From an uncultured Prevotella sp. (lineage in GTDB: Bacteria; Bacteroidota; Bacteroidia; Bacteroidales; Bacteroidaceae): a DNA stretch of 16,262 bases. Under the pieces are notes generated by a model. That model saw nothing but the letters and a program-made list of their open reading frames with translations, had not been told where the DNA came from and did no database searches. The translations under genes were made by a program, and so were the position numbers. Positions 8,101 through 13,370 of this stretch are shown here, piece after piece (within the stretch, counting starts at the first letter, position 1; each line of letters opens with the position of its first letter). The stretch is from positions 1 to 16,262 of the forward strand of contig CAAHDP010000302.1 of the NCBI GenBank assembly GCA_900770515.1, in the 5' to 3' direction.

Positions 8101-8274
8101 AGTAACTGATCCAGCACCAGCAGCTCCATCAGGAACTACACTTACACCAATCATAGGTTCACCATTAGAGTCCTTGACGGTACCCTTAATTGTTGCCTGG
8201 GCGAAAGCACCAATGCAAATAGAACCCAACGCAAGTGCCATACTTGCTCTTTTTAGTTGTTGTTGCATAAACAT
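5176..8274 (-). CDS. SusC/RagA-family TonB-dependent outer-membrane transporter
   Basis: This is the 1032-residue channel that imports oligosaccharides across the outer membrane using TonB energy. Order: signal peptide ending CIGAFAQ (about 1-26); carboxypeptidase-regulatory-like beta-sandwich (27-105; IKGTVKDSNGEPMIGVSV, GYKEKSVKV); a segment with DELVVIGYG and RDLTGSV; plug (about 120-230; LRGARSM, LILVDGVAYG, ESMEVLKDASSTAIYG, GANGVIIITTKRG); then a beta-barrel ending VVVGLNVEF with the terminal aromatic typical of outer-membrane proteins. MFMQQQ offers two starts: ATG 8274 and ATG 8268. The second has a GAG 6 nt upstream and gives a cleaner signal peptide, so the choice is open. It heads the operon, with a promoter-like box about 112 nt upstream. 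A run of four TAT codons encodes YYYY near 6240-6255. Confidence 0.96.
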   Translation of the reverse strand: MFMQQQLKRASMALALGSICIGAFAQATIKGTVKDSNGEPMIGVSVVPDGAAGAGSVTDLDGNFTLNGVKPSTVIKFSYIGYKEKSVKVGSQNTISVVMEEDNNSLDELVVIGYGVVKKRDLTGSVASIKSDDLKNVASSNAMQAMQAKIPGMDLQQSSGESGSGVSINLRGARSMLASNNPLILVDGVAYGSTLDINPSDIESMEVLKDASSTAIYGTRGANGVIIITTKRGKTGRTSVGFNFYNSFNSATNAAHSMYGNKEVQRLIDKRAYQDWAKGDKTLDAYNTVLSGITPETVLTEKLDDGTATLDIYNDGSYTDWGDLLLKNSTSQNYEVNVAGGSEKTNFNVSLGAMYDRGLMKNDQMSRYNGKVNIDHRINKMVKVGSSLLYTYKNWNRRNSGVYNQALKMTTITHPYLTDGSINSTPNPWYAAHCSPLLDDVEGAYQNNTESTRFFGNAYVELNPIKGLNLRSMFAVDRSDSRNGLYQDYQSQQRYQSPSTSYIRQIRNNSTAITWDNTINYNTTIAEKHDLTALLGHELTQTVTESSTVGGDAGATHYYESGFRDLSKILSPVTTSTYVKTAMLSFFGRLNYSYASKYLLTASLRADGSSTLAKGHKWGYFPSVAAGWRLIEENWLKDQKVLSNLKLRASWGVSGNAAIDAYSTLASLSSTTYYYYLGNNDVAGKIPSQMGNSNLTWEKTSSFNLGLDFGFFDGRISGSVDYYWNHTYDLLFYKTAPASSFPTVIDNIGKTKGQGLEVSLMTDIIRTKDFDWTANWSYSHFKDEITELTGGVDKYVSGTKGLFVGNRVNAFYDYKVLGEWGIGEFDQYVEDFKAAHDGKKPACASTKGYGTPGSPKILDADGDGNITSDDRVLYNRDPNHVFGMTNTFSYKDFSLSVQLMARLGGYISYAMNEQLNYESANWGDAIDYWTPTNPGAKFPSPGLDSNASKIWSSYKSAFTYEKADYFKIKDITLSYNVPANWLHTVGMSKARIYCSMKNFMTWSKIDNYDPERGGSISFPMQKQVVVGLNVEF

Positions 8275-8284
8275 CTCGTTTTAG

Positions 8285-8361
8285 CTTGGTTATTATTGTT
8301 TCTAAGTTGAAATTCTCTTATAGGTTTCTATAAATAATCAGATAAAATATCTTGGTTATTA
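8285..8361. repeat. 11-bp direct repeats in the susC leader
   Basis: CTTGGTTATTA occurs exactly at 8285-8295 and 8351-8361; on the transcript it reads TAATAACCAAG. Both copies fall within the predicted 5' leader of the susC message. A small stem-loop lies between them (TTATAG 8318-8323, GTTT loop, CTATAA 8328-8333). A role in binding a protein or small RNA is possible but not shown. Confidence 0.5.
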
Positions 8362-8385
8362 CAGATACTTTTACTTTCTACAATG

Positions 8386-8393
8386 CAAAAATA
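8386..8393 (-). promoter_or_regulatory. Putative promoter -7 box for the susC-like operon
   Basis: The minus strand reads TATTTTTG followed by C, a full match to TAnnTTTG. It lies about 112 nt upstream of the susC start, implying a leader of roughly 105 nt. No clear TTTG is found 19-21 bp further upstream, as expected if an activator helps the promoter. The nearby palindrome at 8438-8451 is a candidate binding site. Confidence 0.55.
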
Positions 8394-8437
8394 AGAAAAA
8401 TAGTTCAATGTTGTTTCTTCTTCGTATGAAAAAGACA

Positions 8438-8451
8438 CGTAAACGTTTACG
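8438..8451. promoter_or_regulatory. Perfect 14-bp palindrome CGTAAACGTTTACG
   Basis: The sequence is identical to its reverse complement over 14 bp, with a central CG like LacI-family operators. It lies 45 bp upstream of the susC -7 box and 13 bp beyond the tRNA-Phe terminator stem, so it belongs to the susC regulatory region. It is too far upstream for a simple steric repressor site, which suggests activation or looping. The regulator is not in the window. Confidence 0.55.
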
Positions 8452-8464
8452 GGTTACAACAAAC

Positions 8465-8500
8465 AAAAAGCCGAACTTCATTGCTGAAGTTCGGCTTTTT
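8465..8500 (-). terminator. Terminator of tRNA-Phe
   Basis: Perfect 16-bp stem, AAAAAGCCGAACTTCA (8465-8480) with TGAAGTTCGGCTTTTT (8485-8500), and a 4-nt loop. On the minus strand it ends in TTTTT and starts 4 nt after the tRNA. It isolates the tRNA from the polysaccharide locus. The symmetric A/T tails mean it could work in both directions. Confidence 0.93.
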
Positions 8501-8504
8501 GAAG

Positions 8505-8577
8505 TGGTACCACCAGGAATCGAACCGGGGACACAAGGATTTTCAGTCCTTTGCTCTACCAACTGAGCTATGGCACC
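8505..8577 (-). tRNA. tRNA-Phe (GAA anticodon)
   Basis: A 73-nt cloverleaf is visible on the minus strand: acceptor GGTGCCA pairs with TGGTACC (one G-T pair), D arm GCTC-AGTTGGTA-GAGC, anticodon arm AAGGA-CTGAAAA-TCCTT with anticodon GAA, T arm CCCGG-TTCGATT-CCTGG, discriminator A. The CCA end is not encoded, so it must be added enzymatically. It has its own promoter (8612-8643) and terminator (8465-8500). Confidence 0.97.
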
Positions 8578-8611
8578 ATACTCTTTACAGATGATTTCTC
8601 ATTTGCGGGTG

Positions 8612-8643
8612 CAAAGGTAGTAATAAAAATCGGTTCCACCAAA
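8612..8643 (-). promoter_or_regulatory. Promoter of tRNA-Phe
   Basis: On the minus strand: TTTG (8643-8640), a 20-bp spacer, then TACCTTTG (8619-8612). This matches the Bacteroidota housekeeping promoter exactly. Transcription would start near 8605, giving a short leader before the tRNA. Confidence 0.85.
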
Positions 8644-8690
8644 TTTTTCGGTGAAAAAGTTTTCAAAAAAGATAAAAAAGTGCTTTTTTA

Positions 8691-8722
8691 TTTGGTTTTA
8701 TGCATTTTTTGGTGTACCTTTG
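8691..8722 (+). promoter_or_regulatory. Promoter of tRNA-Pro and probably the HhH gene
   Basis: TTTG (8691-8694), a 20-bp spacer, then TACCTTTG (8715-8722), identical in layout to the divergent tRNA-Phe promoter. The two share the 12-mer TACCTTTGCACC at the -7 box. Transcription would start near 8729, about 26 nt before the tRNA. Confidence 0.87.
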
Positions 8723-8754
8723 CACCGTCTTTATGACCATAGGTGCCAAAACAT

Positions 8755-8827
8755 CGGGATTTAGCGCAGTTGGTAGCGCACGTCGTTCGGGACGATGAGG
8801 TCGCTGGTTCGAGTCCAGTAATCCCGA
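8755..8827 (+). tRNA. tRNA-Pro (CGG anticodon)
   Basis: A 73-nt cloverleaf: acceptor CGGGATT pairs with AATCCCG, D arm GCGC-AGTTGGTA-GCGC, anticodon arm CGTCG-TTCGGGA-CGATG with anticodon CGG, T arm GCTGG-TTCGAGT-CCAGT, discriminator A. A C1-G72 pair is usual for bacterial proline tRNA. CCA is not encoded. No terminator follows; the next gene starts 23 nt downstream. Confidence 0.96.
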
Positions 8828-8850
8828 CTATTCACCAAAAAGTGGGACTT

Positions 8851-9819
8851 ATGAACATAAAAGACCTATTTTACCTCTCCAAGAATGACCGACAAGCCGT
8901 CTTCGCCTTGCTAGCCATTCTCATCGTATGCCTTTCTCTTGTGGTCGTCATCGGAGGTTCCGATGACAGAAAAGATGCGTCTGCATCCAGAGACATCAAC
9001 GAGCAACCGCTCACTCTACGTGAATCCTCCCAACAGGCTCTCATCCAACAAGCCACCTCCAAGCATCCCCTGTATTATCAGGAAGAAGGAAAGGTGCACG
9101 AGCTCTTTCCCTTTGACCCGAACACTGCCGATTCTACAACCTTCAAGCGCCTAGGTTTGAAGAGCTGGCAAATCAGAAGCATCTACCGATACCGAGAGAA
9201 AGGAGGAGCCTTCTCACGTCCATCCGACTTTGCCCGCGTTTACGGCATCACCAAGAGAACCTTCGAAGCCCTGCTCCCCTTCATCCGAATAGCAGACGAT
9301 TTCAAGCAAGCCTCCGAGTTTTACGGAAATGAAAGATATGAGCGCAGGGAAAGAAGACATACACCTTATTATAATAGGGGGTATGATGAAAGGGAATCCA
9401 AGGTATACAATTATCCCCACAAGTTAAAGACGGGCGAACACATCGCCATCAACAATGCCGACACCACGGAACTGATGAAGATTCCAGGCATCGGCAGCTA
9501 CTATGCACGCACCATCGTAAGATACAGAGATAAACTTGGAGGCTTCGCTTCTGCCGAGCAACTGGAAGAAATCGACGGCTTCCCGGAAGCTGCCATCAGC
9601 TTCATCCAGATTGATGCCGAACACATCCACCAGCTCAACATCAACAAGCTTACCCTCAACCAGCTTCGCAATCATCCCTACATCAACTTCTATCAGGCTA
9701 AGGAAATCTGCGATTACCGAAGACAAAGAGGTCCTATCAAAAGTCTGGAAGAATTGAAACTCCTCAAGGATTTTCCACCTGATGAAATAGAAAGGCTCCA
9801 ACCTTATGTCTGCTTCTAA
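8851..9819 (+). CDS. Membrane-anchored triple helix-hairpin-helix protein (ComEA-like)
   Basis: The 322-residue product has a transmembrane segment at about 14-36 (AVFALLAILIVCLSLVVVIG) and three helix-hairpin-helix units: about 88-146 (FDPNTADSTTFKRLGL, RYREKGGAFSRPSDF), 198-255 (INNADTTELMKIPGIGSYYA, YRDKLGGF) and 262-320 (LNINKLTLNQLRNHPYI, YRRQRGPIKSLEEL). The central unit has the classic PGIG hairpin. A charged, Arg/Tyr/Glu-rich linker (about 157-192) joins units 1 and 2. Such modules bind DNA without sequence specificity; ComEA uses one to draw DNA into the periplasm. A DNA-uptake role here is inferred by resemblance only, as no other competence gene is seen. ATG 8851 is chosen because in-frame codons further upstream run through tRNA-Pro. 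The gene probably depends on the tRNA promoter. Confidence 0.85.
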   Translation: MNIKDLFYLSKNDRQAVFALLAILIVCLSLVVVIGGSDDRKDASASRDINEQPLTLRESSQQALIQQATSKHPLYYQEEGKVHELFPFDPNTADSTTFKRLGLKSWQIRSIYRYREKGGAFSRPSDFARVYGITKRTFEALLPFIRIADDFKQASEFYGNERYERRERRHTPYYNRGYDERESKVYNYPHKLKTGEHIAINNADTTELMKIPGIGSYYARTIVRYRDKLGGFASAEQLEEIDGFPEAAISFIQIDAEHIHQLNINKLTLNQLRNHPYINFYQAKEICDYRRQRGPIKSLEELKLLKDFPPDEIERLQPYVCF

Positions 9820-9825
9820 AATCTT

Positions 9826-11181
9826 CTAGATTACTCCAAACTGATGGAGGAAGATAAGGAGGATGCAGATAGGACTGACGAAACGGATCATAAAGAGGAA
9901 GACAGGGAATAACCTGCCACTCACCGTACCCCAGTTGGTAAACTCATCACGCACAATCTTCTTCGGAACATACCAGCCCAGGAAGAGACAGGTGATGATG
10001 GATGCCAGCGGCATCAGCAGCTGCGCCGTGAAGTTATCACAATTGGTAAGGAAATCCTTGCCGAAGAAGCCCAATCCCGGAACTGCTCCCTGGGAAAGGG
10101 AACAGAATACGGCTATGATGCTGCAGGTGATGGTCTCTATCCACGCACCCTTGGAACGGGTCATCTTGCGTTCCTCATAAATCATCGCCGTACCAATCTC
10201 GTGCATGGAGATGGTAGAAGTGAGCGCCGCCAATACCAACAGGGCATAGAACAATACCGAGATGATGTAACCTGCCACAGGCATATCACCAAACGCCTGC
10301 TGGAACACATTAGGCAAAGTGATGAAGATAAGCGACGGACCGCTATCCGGCTGCACGCCCACCGAGAAAGCTGCCGGGAAAATCATCAATCCTGCCAATA
10401 CAGCAATCACGGTATCTATCACCACAATCTGACTGGCAGATTTCAGGAGATTAGTCTGGCGACTGAAGTAAGATGCGTATGTACACAGACAGGCTGTTCC
10501 CAGACTCAGAGAGAAGAAAGCCTGTCCCAAAGCTTCGAGCAGCACATTCTCATCCACCTTAGAGAAATCAGGATGGAAGAGGAACTGCACACCCTTCATC
10601 GCTCCCGGCAAAGAGCAGGAGGCAATGACGATGACGATGAGCAGGATGAAAAGCAGCGGCATCAGAATCTTGGATGCCTTCTCGATTCCATTGCGGACAC
10701 CTCTTACTACCACCGCATGGGTAAGCAGGATGAAGCCCACCGCCCATAAGGTAGGACGAATAGGATCAGAGGAGAAGGTCTGGAAGTAGGTCTTTACATA
10801 CTCCGGGTCGCCATGAACGCCACCCATGATGCTGGCATACAGATATTGCAGACACCAGCCTGCCACCACGGCATAGAAACCCAGGATAATCATGGAGGTG
10901 ATGACACCCACCAGTCCCACGGTTCCCCAAGCCTTATGCTTACCCAGGTTGCTATAAGCTCGTGCTGCATTGGAAGCCGAATGGCGACCAATGATAAACT
11001 CGCTCATCATGCCAGGCAAACCCAGCAGGATGATACACACCAGGTAGATAAGGATGAAGGCGGCACCTCCATTCTGACCTGCCATATAAGGAAAGCGCCA
11101 TACATTTCCCAAACCTACCGCAGAACCTGCCGTGGCGAGAATGACGCCCAATTTACTTCCGAAATTTCCTCTACTCTCCAT
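9826..11181 (-). CDS. Neurotransmitter:sodium symporter (NSS/SNF) family transporter, copy 1
   Basis: NSS proteins import amino acids or related amines across the inner membrane, driven by sodium. The 451 residues contain about 11 hydrophobic segments, as in shorter bacterial members. The signature AVGLGNVWRFP (21-31) contains the unwound TM1 sodium and substrate region. SLSLGTACLCTYASYF (224-239) matches the unwound TM6, and AALTS (318-322) matches the TM8 sodium-site residues. Substrate cannot be told from sequence. It lies 86 nt downstream of a close paralogue on the same strand and is likely co-transcribed with it; no separate promoter was found. Its stop codon lies only 6 nt from the stop of the convergent HhH gene. 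Confidence 0.93.
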   Translation of the reverse strand: MESRGNFGSKLGVILATAGSAVGLGNVWRFPYMAGQNGGAAFILIYLVCIILLGLPGMMSEFIIGRHSASNAARAYSNLGKHKAWGTVGLVGVITSMIILGFYAVVAGWCLQYLYASIMGGVHGDPEYVKTYFQTFSSDPIRPTLWAVGFILLTHAVVVRGVRNGIEKASKILMPLLFILLIVIVIASCSLPGAMKGVQFLFHPDFSKVDENVLLEALGQAFFSLSLGTACLCTYASYFSRQTNLLKSASQIVVIDTVIAVLAGLMIFPAAFSVGVQPDSGPSLIFITLPNVFQQAFGDMPVAGYIISVLFYALLVLAALTSTISMHEIGTAMIYEERKMTRSKGAWIETITCSIIAVFCSLSQGAVPGLGFFGKDFLTNCDNFTAQLLMPLASIITCLFLGWYVPKKIVRDEFTNWGTVSGRLFPVFLFMIRFVSPICILLIFLHQFGVI

Positions 11182-11240
11182 TGTTTCTTATATTTTTATG
11201 CTTTTGCCTTTACAGGGCGCATGACTAATTGCTATTGATT

Positions 11241-11259
11241 CCCAGGGCGCCGTCCTGGG
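11241..11259 (-). other. Short hairpin between the two NSS transporter genes
   Basis: CCCAGG (11241-11246) and CCTGGG (11254-11259) form a 6-bp GC-rich stem with a 7-nt loop. No T-run follows on the minus strand, so it is not a classic terminator. It may influence relative expression of the two transporters. The octamer CAGGGCGC occurs at 11213-11220 and 11243-11250, the second copy within this hairpin. Confidence 0.35.
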
Positions 11260-11267
11260 CGAAATGC

Positions 11268-12632
11268 TTATCCGAACACACCAAACTGGTTTAGGAATAC
11301 CAGGAAGATGAGAACAGGGCAAACGAACTTGATCAGGAAGAGATAGACATGGAATACCTGTCCCTTCAAGGTTCCCCAGTTAGTAAACTCATCCTTCACC
11401 ACCTTCTTCGGAACATACCAGCCCAGGAACAAACAGGTGAGAAGACCTCCCGTAGGAAGGAACAACTGTCCCGTTACGAAGTCGAACCAATCAAACAGAG
11501 CCTTGCCGCCGAACGACAGTTTATCCGTAGCTCCCAAAGAGAGTGAACAGAATGCACCGATGATGGCACAAGATACCGTAACAATCATGGCACCCTTCTT
11601 TCTGTCAATCTTCAACTCCTCATAGAAGAAAGAAGTATTCACCTCGTGGAGCGACATCAGCGATGTCAACGCAGCCACAGAAAGAAGCACGTAGAACATC
11701 AGCGAGATAATCCATCCCAATACTGGCATCGATGCAAACGCCTCGTTGAAGACATTCGGCAAGGTGATGAAGATAAGCGACGGACCACTATCCGGAGAGA
11801 TACCCACCGAGAAAGCTGCAGGGAAAATCATCAATCCTGCCAATACCGCTACCATCAAGTCGATGGCAGAAATCTGAATCGCAGATTTCAGGAGATTGGT
11901 CTGTCGGCTGAAATAAGATGCATACGTACAGATACAACCCATACCGATGCTCATGGAATAGAACGACTGTCCCAAAGCATTGAGGAATACATTCCTATCC
12001 ACCTTTCCGAAATCAGGTTTCAGCAGGAACTCGATACCCTTTCCCGCATCCGGCAACAGACAGGAAGACACCACGATAATGAGAAGCAGGATGAACAGAA
12101 GCGGCATCATCACCTTGGATGCCTTCTCGATTCCTCCGCGCACACCATGGATAATCACAAAGTGACAAATCAGGAAGATTGCCACCGTCCACATCACCGG
12201 ACGGATAGGATCGACAGAAAACTCCTTGAAGTAATTAGCCACGAAGGTTGGATCGCCATGCAGTTCGCCCATGATGCTGGCATATACATACTGCAGGCAC
12301 CAGCCCGAAACCACCGCATAGTAACCGGTAATCAGGAAGCCCGTGAGCACCTCCAGGTAGCCAACCCACTTCCAAGCCGTTCCATTGGCGAGCTTGGTAT
12401 AGGCACGAGCCGTATTGGAAGCACCATGACGGCCGATGATAAACTCCGAAACCATACAAGGGATGCCCAACAGGAGTACGCATCCGATATAAACCAAGAT
12501 AAAGGCTGCGCCACCTTCCTGACCAGCCATATAAGGGAAGCGCCATACGTTACCCAAACCTACGGCGCCACCTGCAGTAGCAAGGATCATTCCTATCTTG
12601 CTACCAAAACTTCCTCTATTTGATTCTGCCAT
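11268..12632 (-). CDS. Neurotransmitter:sodium symporter (NSS/SNF) family transporter, copy 2
   Basis: This is a 454-residue paralogue of the downstream transporter, with the same architecture of about 11 membrane segments. AVGLGNVWRFP (23-33) is the TM1 signature. SMSIGMGCICTYASYF corresponds to TM6, with Gly-Met-Gly where copy 1 has Gly-Thr-Ala, and AALTS to TM8. The TM6 difference lies next to the expected substrate site, so the two may prefer different substrates. It is the first gene of the pair: a promoter-like sequence lies 50-82 nt upstream. Both copies end with EFTNWGT and a C-terminal QFGV sequence. Tandem duplication is the simplest origin. Confidence 0.93.
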   Translation of the reverse strand: MAESNRGSFGSKIGMILATAGGAVGLGNVWRFPYMAGQEGGAAFILVYIGCVLLLGIPCMVSEFIIGRHGASNTARAYTKLANGTAWKWVGYLEVLTGFLITGYYAVVSGWCLQYVYASIMGELHGDPTFVANYFKEFSVDPIRPVMWTVAIFLICHFVIIHGVRGGIEKASKVMMPLLFILLLIIVVSSCLLPDAGKGIEFLLKPDFGKVDRNVFLNALGQSFYSMSIGMGCICTYASYFSRQTNLLKSAIQISAIDLMVAVLAGLMIFPAAFSVGISPDSGPSLIFITLPNVFNEAFASMPVLGWIISLMFYVLLSVAALTSLMSLHEVNTSFFYEELKIDRKKGAMIVTVSCAIIGAFCSLSLGATDKLSFGGKALFDWFDFVTGQLFLPTGGLLTCLFLGWYVPKKVVKDEFTNWGTLKGQVFHVYLFLIKFVCPVLIFLVFLNQFGVFG

Positions 12633-12681
12633 TTTCTATTTCTTTCTTACTAATTTCATTAACTTTTCGTATAACATTCTG

Positions 12682-12714
12682 CAAAATTATAAAATATTTC
12701 TGAAATAATAGAAA
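12682..12714 (-). promoter_or_regulatory. Promoter of the NSS transporter pair
   Basis: The minus strand carries TAATTTTG (12689-12682), a full -7 match, preceded at 21 bp by TTTC (12714-12711), one base off TTTG. The spacer is flanked by an inverted repeat: AAATATTTC (12692-12700) and GAAATATTT (12711-12719). A repressor binding there would cover the -33 element and the spacer. Confidence 0.6.
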
Positions 12715-12729
12715 TATTTGAAAGCAAAA

Positions 12730-12778
12730 GCATAAAATTAGTAATATTTATGCATTCTAGCATGCTTTTTCGCATAAA
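12730..12778. repeat. Three alternating 7-nt inverted-repeat arms
   Basis: GCATAAA (12730-12736), TTTATGC (12747-12753) and GCATAAA (12772-12778) allow the middle arm to pair with either neighbour. They lie between the CYTH stop codon and the NSS promoter. One hairpin could act as a weak terminator for the CYTH transcript, but no strong T-run follows on the minus strand. Confidence 0.35.
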
Positions 12779-12800
12779 AAAGGCAGTTTATTCACTTTTT

Positions 12801-13301
12801 CTATCGATATTCCTCAGGCAAGGTATCACGCCACTGCGAGAAAGGATTGCCCAGAAGATGAGAATTATAGAAACGCTTGTCGCCCGTTACCTCCATACCG
12901 ATGAAGTCGGGTTTCTCATAGGCTTCGCTCTCGCTCTCCAGTTCCACCTCAGCCATCACCAGCCCCTCATTGTCACCATAAAACTCATCCACCTCGAAGG
13001 TATGATTACCACTTTTCACCAGATAGCGGCGCTTATCGATAACGCCACCCTGGCAAAGCTGCAGCAGATGCTGCGCCTCGTCCATTGTAATCTCCTTCTC
13101 AAACTCATAGCGGGTCATTCCGCCATTCACCGACTTGCCCTTAATGGTAAGGTAAGCCTTCTCGTCTCGTGTGCGAACGCGCACCGTAGCCCCCTCGGCA
13201 GGAATATAACCCTGCTGGATATGGCTAGAAGAAAAGGCGGCGCTCTTGTAAGCGTCGCCCTTCTTGACGAGGAATTTTCTTTCTATTTCTAATCCACTCA
13301 T
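12801..13301 (-). CDS. CYTH-domain protein (triphosphate tunnel metalloenzyme family)
   Basis: The 166 residues are a single CYTH domain. The N-terminal signature EIERKFLV gives the ExExK metal-binding motif (Glu5, Glu7, Lys9). Further tunnel residues are suggested by TVRVRTR, YLTIKGK, RYEFEKEI, DKRRYLV, FEVDEF and AEVELESE. Bacterial single-domain members are usually inorganic triphosphatases, with the metal-bound triphosphate held inside a beta-tunnel. The precise substrate here is inferred. An AGGA lies 11 nt before the start codon. It follows a small membrane-protein gene and prfB on the same strand with short gaps, suggesting one transcription unit. Confidence 0.92.
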   Translation of the reverse strand: MSGLEIERKFLVKKGDAYKSAAFSSSHIQQGYIPAEGATVRVRTRDEKAYLTIKGKSVNGGMTRYEFEKEITMDEAQHLLQLCQGGVIDKRRYLVKSGNHTFEVDEFYGDNEGLVMAEVELESESEAYEKPDFIGMEVTGDKRFYNSHLLGNPFSQWRDTLPEEYR

Positions 13302-13316
13302 TTCTTTTTTCCTAAT

Positions 13317-13370
13317 TTATACGATAGAAGCTGCATTTTATACAATAGTATTATGCTATAGAAGCAGCAT
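13317..13370. repeat. Imperfect 20-bp direct repeat around the small-gene stop codon
   Basis: TTATACGATAGAAGCTGCAT (13317-13336) and TTATGCTATAGAAGCAGCAT (13351-13370) match at 17 of 20 bases, 34 bp apart. The second copy contains the stop codon and last codons of the small membrane-protein gene; the first is intergenic. It looks like a decayed local duplication. Confidence 0.5.

Noticed and set aside
8371..8562. Minus-strand open frame of 63 codons over tRNA-Phe and its terminator
   Set aside because: It is made of tRNA, terminator and promoter sequence and has no protein features.
8505..8577. tRNA-Phe as an integration site for the neighbouring PUL
   Set aside because: No integrase, and no second copy of the tRNA 3' end was seen in the window; the tRNA has its own intact promoter and terminator.
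8743..8850. N-terminal extension of the HhH protein through tRNA-Pro
   Set aside because: The extra residues are translation of the tRNA sequence; the tRNA cloverleaf is intact and a sensible start with a membrane segment begins at 8851.
11213..11250. Direct repeat CAGGGCGC as a mobile-element scar
   Set aside because: Only 8 bp, no element between the copies, and one copy is part of the intergenic hairpin.
11646..12623. 325-codon plus-strand open frame opposite the NSS gene
   Set aside because: His/Arg/Gln-rich composition with no hydrophobic or domain pattern, as expected from the antisense of a membrane-protein gene. A similar shadow (10201-10749) lies opposite the paralogue.
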